Shown in pieces: positions 59,600-64,000 of a DNA stretch of 64,000 nt. Origin of the DNA: a virus; the IMG/VR virus record IMGVR_UViG_3300037487_001184, positions 60,230 to 124,229 of that record, one strand, 5' to 3'. Each line of letters starts with the position of its first letter. Position 1 is the stretch's first letter. The translations under genes were made by a program, and so were the position numbers. The notes beneath the pieces are model-generated. The model searched no databases. It was not told the DNA's origin and worked only from the letters and a program-made list of their open reading frames with translations.

Positions 59600-59621
59600 T
59601 ACTTTCTCTTTTGGAGGCATA

Positions 59622-59903
59622 ATGGCAATTGAAGTATCAATTTTGGATGAGAATGGAAATGAAACAATACTAAAGGAGGCACAAGTGACTGAAAACTTGC
59701 CAGTAGTAGTGAAAGGTAAATTCCCTAGTCTGCAAGAACAGCTTAAACAACAGCTTAATGCTGCTCACCAGAGATGTGTAGAGGCTGGCAGGGTAATTCA
59801 ACGGGCTGCAGAAGAGCGCGCAGAGTTGTGGGAGAAAATGGCGGATGTCAGCAAGAATGCTTTAAAAGACGATGTGACTACTTTCAACAAATTTGAGTCA
59901 TAA
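59622..59903 (+). CDS. Hypothetical small coiled-coil protein
   Basis: 93 residues. N-terminal beta-part (IEVSILDENGNETIL), then a helix rich in Gln, Ala and Glu (SLQEQLKQQLNAAHQRCVEAGRVIQ is representative in composition). Strong GGAGG site before ATG 59622. Its stop is followed at once by the ATG of the endonuclease-like gene. Function unknown. Confidence 0.65.
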   Translation: MAIEVSILDENGNETILKEAQVTENLPVVVKGKFPSLQEQLKQQLNAAHQRCVEAGRVIQRAAEERAELWEKMADVSKNALKDDVTTFNKFES

Positions 59904-60512
59904 ATGATTGATTTAACTAATCAAAAGTTTGGCAAGTTAGTTGTGCAGAAGCTAGCTGGCAGAAATGGTAAGCACCTTGCTTGGAGCTGTGTCTGCGAGT
60001 GCGGAAATATTACCAGAGTTCAAGGTGGCAATTTGAAAAACGGGCATACTAAATCCTGTGGATGTCTCAACAAAGAAGTAATTGCTGAGAGAAGTACTTC
60101 ACATGGTCATGCTGTAGATGGGGTGCACACTACAACATATAGTAGTTGGTCTAATATGATGACTAGATGTAACAACTCCACATATTTTAGGTATAAAGAC
60201 TATGGTGGTCGAGGTATTAAGGTTTGTGATAGATGGCATAAGTTTGAGAACTTCTTGGCTGATATGGGTGAACGTCCAGAGGGTACGACACTTGATAGAA
60301 AAGATAACGACGGGGACTACTGCTTGGAAAATTGCAGGTGGGCTACCCCTAAAGAGCAGTGTAATAATACAAGGAGAAATGTGTGGATTAAATATAAGGG
60401 TGAGACAAAAAATGTAACTCAATGGGCAAAAAGTATAGGTATAACAGGTGCGCTTTTGCGGCAGAGGTTGACCAGAGATGGATGGTCAATTGAACGTGCG
60501 CTTACGACATGA
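59904..60512 (+). CDS. Putative free-standing homing endonuclease (Zn-ribbon + GGRGI/HNH-like)
   Basis: 202 residues, fourth family member and the only one on the plus strand. CVCECG and SCGC ribbon halves, HGHAVDG conserved His region, MTRCNN, KDYGGRGIKVCDRW, LDRKDNDGDYCLENCRWAT, C-terminal HTH-like NVTQWAKSIGITGALLRQRL. It sits between small unknown genes behind the terminase, with no gap to the upstream stop. The core is intact, so activity is likely. Confidence 0.75.
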   Translation: MIDLTNQKFGKLVVQKLAGRNGKHLAWSCVCECGNITRVQGGNLKNGHTKSCGCLNKEVIAERSTSHGHAVDGVHTTTYSSWSNMMTRCNNSTYFRYKDYGGRGIKVCDRWHKFENFLADMGERPEGTTLDRKDNDGDYCLENCRWATPKEQCNNTRRNVWIKYKGETKNVTQWAKSIGITGALLRQRLTRDGWSIERALTT

Positions 60513-60528
60513 TAAAATGGAGGGCTAA

Positions 60529-60741
60529 ATGATTATCTTAAAAAAATGTGTATGCAATAGTGCCTTCCAAGACGAAGAATACGGTGAGAATATCCGTGTT
60601 CATAACATGTGTAACCCGGCGGGTAACAAGTTTACCAAAGCTGGCTGCACAGTTTGTGCCAGAGTCAAGGATATCGCCGCAGTTTCAATGGCGGATGATA
60701 CAAAATTATCCAAAAAAGAGAAAAAGAAGGGTAAAAAATGA
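60529..60741 (+). CDS. Small Cys-rich basic protein
   Basis: 70 residues. Cysteines at KKCVCNSAF, NMCNP and GCTVCAR suggest a zinc ribbon; the C-terminus is strongly Lys-rich (SKKEKKKGKK). Likely nucleic-acid binding. Site GGAGGG before the ATG. Not recognised. Confidence 0.6.
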   Translation: MIILKKCVCNSAFQDEEYGENIRVHNMCNPAGNKFTKAGCTVCARVKDIAAVSMADDTKLSKKEKKKGKK

Positions 60742-60818
60742 TACCTACCCCAGTGGAACTGCCGGGTGTATTTCAGATTCAAGCGAATAGATACCAAATG
60801 TATGTTATAGGAGGCTAA
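60738..60818 (+). CDS. Tiny reading frame (26 aa), possible coupler
   Basis: ATG at 60738 overlaps the preceding TGA (ATGA) and the frame ends at TAA 60816-60818, one base before the next ATG. It encodes MIPTPVELPGVFQIQ and eleven more residues. The GGAGG for the following gene is within it. It could be a real microprotein or only a translational bridge that keeps ribosomes on the mRNA. Confidence 0.4.
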   Translation: MIPTPVELPGVFQIQANRYQMYVIGG

Positions 60819-60819
60819 G

Positions 60820-61020
60820 ATGTTAGTACGCGCAAGATATAAAGAAGGTTATAATCCAGGAATAGAAGTGGTTATGGATATGAGCATAGACGAAACGGAT
60901 GTGTTCCACTATATAATGGACTGTGAGGTAGAACGTAACCTTACTATAACGGCTGATTTTGCACAAGAGATACTAGATGTCTTATTAGTAGCAGAGAAAG
61001 ACATAAAAGAATGGAACTAA
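60820..61020 (+). CDS. Hypothetical small acidic protein
   Basis: 66 residues, acidic, helical C-terminus (FAQEILDVLLVAEKDIKEW). ATG at 60820 follows GGAGG by six bases. It overlaps the next gene by 10 bases. Not recognised. Confidence 0.6.
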   Translation: MLVRARYKEGYNPGIEVVMDMSIDETDVFHYIMDCEVERNLTITADFAQEILDVLLVAEKDIKEWN

Positions 61021-61379
61021 CACAATCTGATGAGTTCATTAAAGCTATTAACGGAGAGAAGGTATACACATACTACTTCGATGTGTTCTGGGATGTAAAA
61101 GAAAACACGATAATATTATCCCCTGCCAGGTCTGAGCATGAGTCTATGGCTGATTGTGGAGTGACTGGATACCGGAATGGAGACTCCTGGCATTTGCGAG
61201 TAAAAGAAACTAGCGCATCAGCAGCAATGAAGAAAGCAAAGCTGCGGCTTGCTGCACACATCGGCGCGTTGGCGCAACGAGTAATGGATGCAGAGGCAGA
61301 CGACCCATCCACACACATGGGAAGCGAGGGTACAAAGTTTCCAGGATATGAATGGGTAGATGAGGTGTTCTCAGCATGA
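61011..61379 (+). CDS. Hypothetical protein before methyltransferases
   Basis: 122 residues. Beta-rich first half (VYTYYFDVFWDVKENTIILSPA, GYRNGDSWHLRVKET) and an Ala-rich helix. Coupled to the Dam-like gene by a 4-base overlap (ATGA). No motif; possibly a partner of DNA modification. Confidence 0.6.
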   Translation: MELTQSDEFIKAINGEKVYTYYFDVFWDVKENTIILSPARSEHESMADCGVTGYRNGDSWHLRVKETSASAAMKKAKLRLAAHIGALAQRVMDAEADDPSTHMGSEGTKFPGYEWVDEVFSA

Positions 61380-61885
61380 AGCCACATGTGGCTCAAAATA
61401 GCGGGGACAATGAATGGTACACGCCCAGCAGTATCATAACCTCCGCGTTAGCTGTTATGGGTAAAGTTGATCTAGATCCGGCAAGTAGTGAGATAGCAAA
61501 TGAAGTGGTAAAAGCACGGGTATTTTATAACATTAGTGATGACGGGTTATCTAAATTATGGAAAGGGAAAGTGTGGATGAATCCACCTTATGCTCAACCG
61601 CTTGCCTCTCTTTTCTGTAAAAAACTTATATACCATTTTGAAGAAGGGGACGTGCCAGAGGCAATGGCTTTGTTAAACAATGCTACTGAGACAAAATGGT
61701 TTCAGGAACTTGCTAGTGCAGCATCTGCCATCTGTTTTCCTAAAGGTAGGATTAGATACTGGCACCCGGATAAGAAGACTAGTACCCCGTTGCAAGGACA
61801 GGCAGTATTTTATTTTGGGAGTAACATTGAGGTGTTTGTGAATATCTTTAAATTACATGGTAGTTGTTTCGTGGTGTCAACATGA
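61376..61885 (+). CDS. dam: Phage Dam-type N6-adenine methyltransferase
   Basis: 169 residues. NEWYTPSSII, then VDLDPASSEIANEVV, then SDDGLSKLWKGKVWMNPPYAQP (catalytic NPPY at 69-72) is the exact plan of the phage Dam family. Length normal. It methylates adenine in a short motif that cannot be read from sequence, presumably to protect phage DNA from host restriction. It is coupled to a second, unrelated adenine methylase. Confidence 0.88.
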   Translation: MKPHVAQNSGDNEWYTPSSIITSALAVMGKVDLDPASSEIANEVVKARVFYNISDDGLSKLWKGKVWMNPPYAQPLASLFCKKLIYHFEEGDVPEAMALLNNATETKWFQELASAASAICFPKGRIRYWHPDKKTSTPLQGQAVFYFGSNIEVFVNIFKLHGSCFVVST

Positions 61886-62607
61886 AGCTGCAAGTAGTAC
61901 CCTGGTTTGGCGGGAAAGGAGCAATCTATAAATGGATACTGGCAAACTTCCCAGAACACGATTATTTGGTTGATGCCTTCGGCGGGAGTGGTGTTATTAT
62001 CTTAAATGATAATGTGCCAGGGTTGTATAACGAAATAGATCCAGACCTGTTCTGGATGATGATAAACATCAAATGGGCATGTGCCCAGTTTGTAGATAGG
62101 TTGCGGGAAGTAGAATATTGTGAAAGCACTTGCAAGTCTGCCAGCAGATATTTTAAATTGGCGGAAGGAAGTTTTGATAGAGCGGTAGCCTACTATACGT
62201 GGCAACGAATGCGCTACGCTGGCGGAGAAGCTGCCGGTAGAGGATTCAAATGGACTGGTAGACAAACATGGGAAAACATGCTGCTAAAGTTGCCGGTAAT
62301 CGCCCAGCGGTTGCAGAATATAACTATATTCAACAAAAGTGCGCTAGACTTGTTACCGCTTAATCCTGCGGCCCAGCGGGGTAAAAAACCGCTAATATAC
62401 CTGGACCCTCCGTATCCTAGCGAGTTGAGAACGAGGGGTAAGTACAAATACGAGTTCGACGAGCATGAGAAGCTAATGAAGCTGGTAGAACCCTACGCAT
62501 TTGTGTTGTCAAGCTATGATAGCACGCTTCCTTACCCACACGTTAAGAAACCGACCAGAAACCAGAACGGCAAAGCCAGAGAAGAATACCTCTACATCCA
62601 CGCCTGA
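61882..62607 (+). CDS. D12-class DNA adenine methyltransferase
   Basis: 241 residues from ATG 61882 (ATGA overlap with the previous stop; an upstream ATG at 61864 would overlap more). FGGKG (9-13) and DAFGGSG (31-37) bind SAM; DPPY at 175-178 is catalytic, order as in the MethyltransfD12 (alpha) class. The DPPY is followed by PSELRTRGKYKYEFD. Two adenine methylases of different classes side by side imply two target motifs. Confidence 0.88.
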   Translation: MKLQVVPWFGGKGAIYKWILANFPEHDYLVDAFGGSGVIILNDNVPGLYNEIDPDLFWMMINIKWACAQFVDRLREVEYCESTCKSASRYFKLAEGSFDRAVAYYTWQRMRYAGGEAAGRGFKWTGRQTWENMLLKLPVIAQRLQNITIFNKSALDLLPLNPAAQRGKKPLIYLDPPYPSELRTRGKYKYEFDEHEKLMKLVEPYAFVLSSYDSTLPYPHVKKPTRNQNGKAREEYLYIHA

Positions 62608-62609
62608 AA

Positions 62610-62649
62610 TTTTTCCACCAATTTTTTCTTGAAACCCCTGGTGGAAAAA
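62610..62649 (+). other. Hairpin after methyltransferase gene
   Basis: TTTTTCCACCA (62610-62620) pairs with TGGTGGAAAAA (62639-62649), 11 bp perfect, 18-base loop, two bases after the stop. The stem ends in A-T pairs and no T-run follows, so it is more likely a 3'-end stabiliser than a terminator. Confidence 0.5.
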
Positions 62650-62788
62650 CTTGCCGAAAATCACTAATCGCGAAAAGGTGCCAAACAAATTCTGAGGGTT
62701 AGCTACACCCGCCCCCGCGCTGCATGTGTTATGATTACGATACGTTATCACCCTCCCCATATCCTTTCTTACATACACGCGCGGGAGT

Positions 62789-62900
62789 GACCCAGGTCGA
62801 CCCCGCGACCCTCGACCCAGGTCGACCCCGCGACCCTCGACCCAGGTCGACCCCGCGACCCTCGACCCAGGTCGACCCCGCGACCCCGCGACCCAGGTCG
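62789..62900 (+). repeat. 25-bp tandem repeat array (core CCCAGGTCG)
   Basis: Three perfect copies of a 25-base unit beginning GACCCAGGTCGACC and ending CGCGACCCTC (62789-62863), a fourth truncated by one base, and a partial. It marks the left border of the GC-rich island. Remaining bases in 62,608-63,003 hold the hairpin, this array and the promoter region; no gene was found there. Confidence 0.9.
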
Positions 62901-62929
62901 ATGTTTTTTCCCGCGAGGGTCGTTTTTCA

Positions 62930-62957
62930 TTGCAATTAGCTATTGACATGCTATTGT
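62930..62957 (+). promoter_or_regulatory. Promoter of the GC-rich gene
   Basis: TTGCAA (62930-62935), 16 bases, TATTGT (62952-62957) with an extended TGC before it; an overlapping TTGACA at 62943-62948 lacks a good -10. Four GAAC/CGAA repeats and a GAGAGGA ribosome site lead to the ATG at 63004. The core here is AT-rich although the flanks are GC-rich. Confidence 0.4.
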
Positions 62958-63003
62958 TGGCACTCCCAATACGGGAACGAACGAACGAACGAGAGGACCT
63001 ATC

Positions 63004-63705
63004 ATGTTTAGATTATTTGTTTTATCTTGGGCAACCGCGGCACTCCGCGCCCCCGCGAGAGTTTACATCGTTGACCGTACGGTCAGCGCGCTGACGAACT
63101 GGGTCGCACTCTCCGCGCCCGCGACGACCCTTCGCACTTGGTCGACCTGGGTCGCTGACCTCGCGAGGACCGCGGAAGAAACAAGGACCAGCGCGCCCGC
63201 GAGAATAAGGCAAGGGTCTTGGCGCGCGTTGACCCTCGCGATGATCGCGGAGCGAAGGTACTCGCGACCCGAGCGTGTACCTTGCGCGCTCGCGTGGGTC
63301 GAGGACCGCGCCCGCGATTGGTCGACCCTCGATCCAGTGATCGAAGTCAAGAAATCGAGGGTCGTACGTCGCGAAGTCAAGGGTCGCGCCGCGCTCGCGA
63401 AGACCGGGTCAAACCATTGGGAGCGCGGAGTGATCACGGAACGCGGGGTCTTCGCGCGAGTACTTCCCGACCCAGGGATCGAGGTCTGGTCTCAGGAACG
63501 ACAAATATTTGAGGACCGCGATCAGGGTCGTACCTTTGAGGTCTGCCGACCGATCACATCGCGACCCTTGCCCGCGCCGCGACCCTGGGTCAAGGTCGAC
63601 CGTACGGTCGCGCAAGCAATGCATGCGGATCTAGGTCTTGCGCGGCACCGCGAGGGTCGGTCGGTCGTCGCGAATCCAATGACCTCAATGTTAGATAGTA
63701 TCTAG
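63004..63705 (+). CDS. Orphan protein of GC-rich island
   Basis: 233 residues, not recognised. Arg, Trp, Val and Ala are abundant, and repeated blocks such as TWVADLAR, LAWVEDRARDW and VDRTVA recur. Codons GTC, GCG, ACC, CTC and CGC dominate the interior, unlike every other gene in the window, while the first nine and last six codons are AT-rich. The palindrome GACCGTACGGTC occurs at 63073-63084 and 63598-63609, each time coding DRTV. Own promoter, ribosome site and terminator suggest a single-gene unit. Transfer into the phage, or expansion of GC-rich words in a phage gene, are both possible. Confidence 0.55.
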   Translation: MFRLFVLSWATAALRAPARVYIVDRTVSALTNWVALSAPATTLRTWSTWVADLARTAEETRTSAPARIRQGSWRALTLAMIAERRYSRPERVPCALAWVEDRARDWSTLDPVIEVKKSRVVRREVKGRAALAKTGSNHWERGVITERGVFARVLPDPGIEVWSQERQIFEDRDQGRTFEVCRPITSRPLPAPRPWVKVDRTVAQAMHADLGLARHREGRSVVANPMTSMLDSI

Positions 63706-63726
63706 ACCCTCGACCCTCGACCAAGA

Positions 63727-63754
63727 CCCCCGCGCTCGCGGGGGTTTTTTTTTT
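63727..63754 (+). terminator. Rho-independent terminator of GC-rich gene
   Basis: CCCCCGC and GCGGGGG form a 7-bp GC stem with loop GCTC, followed by ten Ts (63745-63754). It is 21 bases after the stop codon and immediately precedes the 17-bp array. Confidence 0.9.
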
Positions 63755-64000
63755 GTCCTCGCTCCCAGGTCGTCCTCGCTCCCAGGTCGTCCTCGCTCCC
63801 AGGTCGTCCTCGCTCCCAGGTCGAGGGTCGCTCCCAGGTCGTCCTCGCTCCCAGGTCGTCCTCGCTCCCAGGTCGTCCTCGCTCCCAGGTCGTCCTCGCT
63901 CCCAGGTCGTCCTCGCTCCCAGGTCGTCCTCGCTCCCAGGTCGAGGGTCGCTCCCAGGTCGTCCTCGCTCCCAGGTCGTCCTCGCTCCCAGGTCGTCCTC
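63755..64000 (+). repeat. 17-bp tandem array with 120-bp higher-order period
   Basis: Unit GTCCTCGCTCCCAGGTC repeats without spacers. After four units there is an 18-base variant (GAGGGTCGCTCCCAGGTC), then six units and the variant again, so 63841-63960 is a 120-base block that begins again at 63961. The array runs off the window. All units carry CCCAGGTC, continuing to CCCAGGTCG. Confidence 0.95.

Noticed and set aside
62610-62649. Rho-independent terminator after the D12 methylase
   Set aside because: The stem is good but the T-run is in the upstream arm and none follows the downstream arm on either strand.
63755-64000. CRISPR array
   Set aside because: Units are contiguous 17-base repeats with no unique spacers and no cas genes nearby except a Cas4-like nuclease that belongs to the recombination genes.
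1-64000. tRNA or rRNA genes
   Set aside because: No cloverleaf-like segment with a TTCGA-type T-loop and matching acceptor stem was noticed by eye; a dedicated scan could still find a degenerate one.

Overview
This window is part of the genome of a large tailed bacteriophage with a contractile (myovirus) tail. The evidence is a sheath, a gp19-like tube, a tape measure and a full T4/P2-style baseplate set (gp25-like wedge, baseplate J, tail protein I, spike, hub), plus an HK97-type head cassette. No host chromosomal genes are seen. The host cannot be named: strong AGGAGG-type ribosome sites, sigma70-type promoters and one perfect match to the Firmicute cre operator consensus hint at a low-GC Gram-positive host, but the evidence is weak. 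Portal, DNA polymerase and lysis genes are not visible here, so the genome must extend beyond the window.

Layout. From 1 to 42,436 everything is on the minus strand and reads, from right to left, as a virion operon: XkdF-like protease, scaffold, major capsid, head-tail connectors, sheath, tube, frameshifted tail assembly chaperone, tape measure, hub and spike, baseplate wedge, a very long coiled-coil fibre, then fibre-decoration genes (two-domain glycosyltransferases, an S74-chaperoned fibre, a collagen-like fibre that runs off the left edge). A 652-bp non-coding region (42,437-43,088) separates this from the plus-strand half. That half holds DnaB-like helicase, an intein-containing TOPRIM primase, a gp32-like SSB, an SF2 helicase, a RecA-like recombinase, three PD-(D/E)XK-type nucleases, an AAA+ ATPase, the large terminase and two adenine methyltransferases. 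The set fits recombination-dependent replication followed by packaging.

Selfish elements are unusually common. Four related zinc-ribbon/GGRGI HNH-like genes lie between structural or accessory genes, one behind a hairpin that buries its Shine-Dalgarno sequence. An intein splits the TOPRIM active site of the primase.

The two most unusual regions are the divergent intergenic region, which holds a stack of palindromes (tandem hairpins with a compensatory base-pair change, a switchable GGTGCCCC stem, a cre-like palindrome, a 22-bp terminator), and the right end (about 62,760-64,000). There, base composition jumps to GC-rich: a complete promoter-gene-terminator unit is flanked by a 25-bp repeat array and a 17-bp array with a 120-bp higher-order period, both sharing the core CCCAGGTCG. 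This island is the best candidate for something undescribed, although a chimeric assembly has to be excluded.
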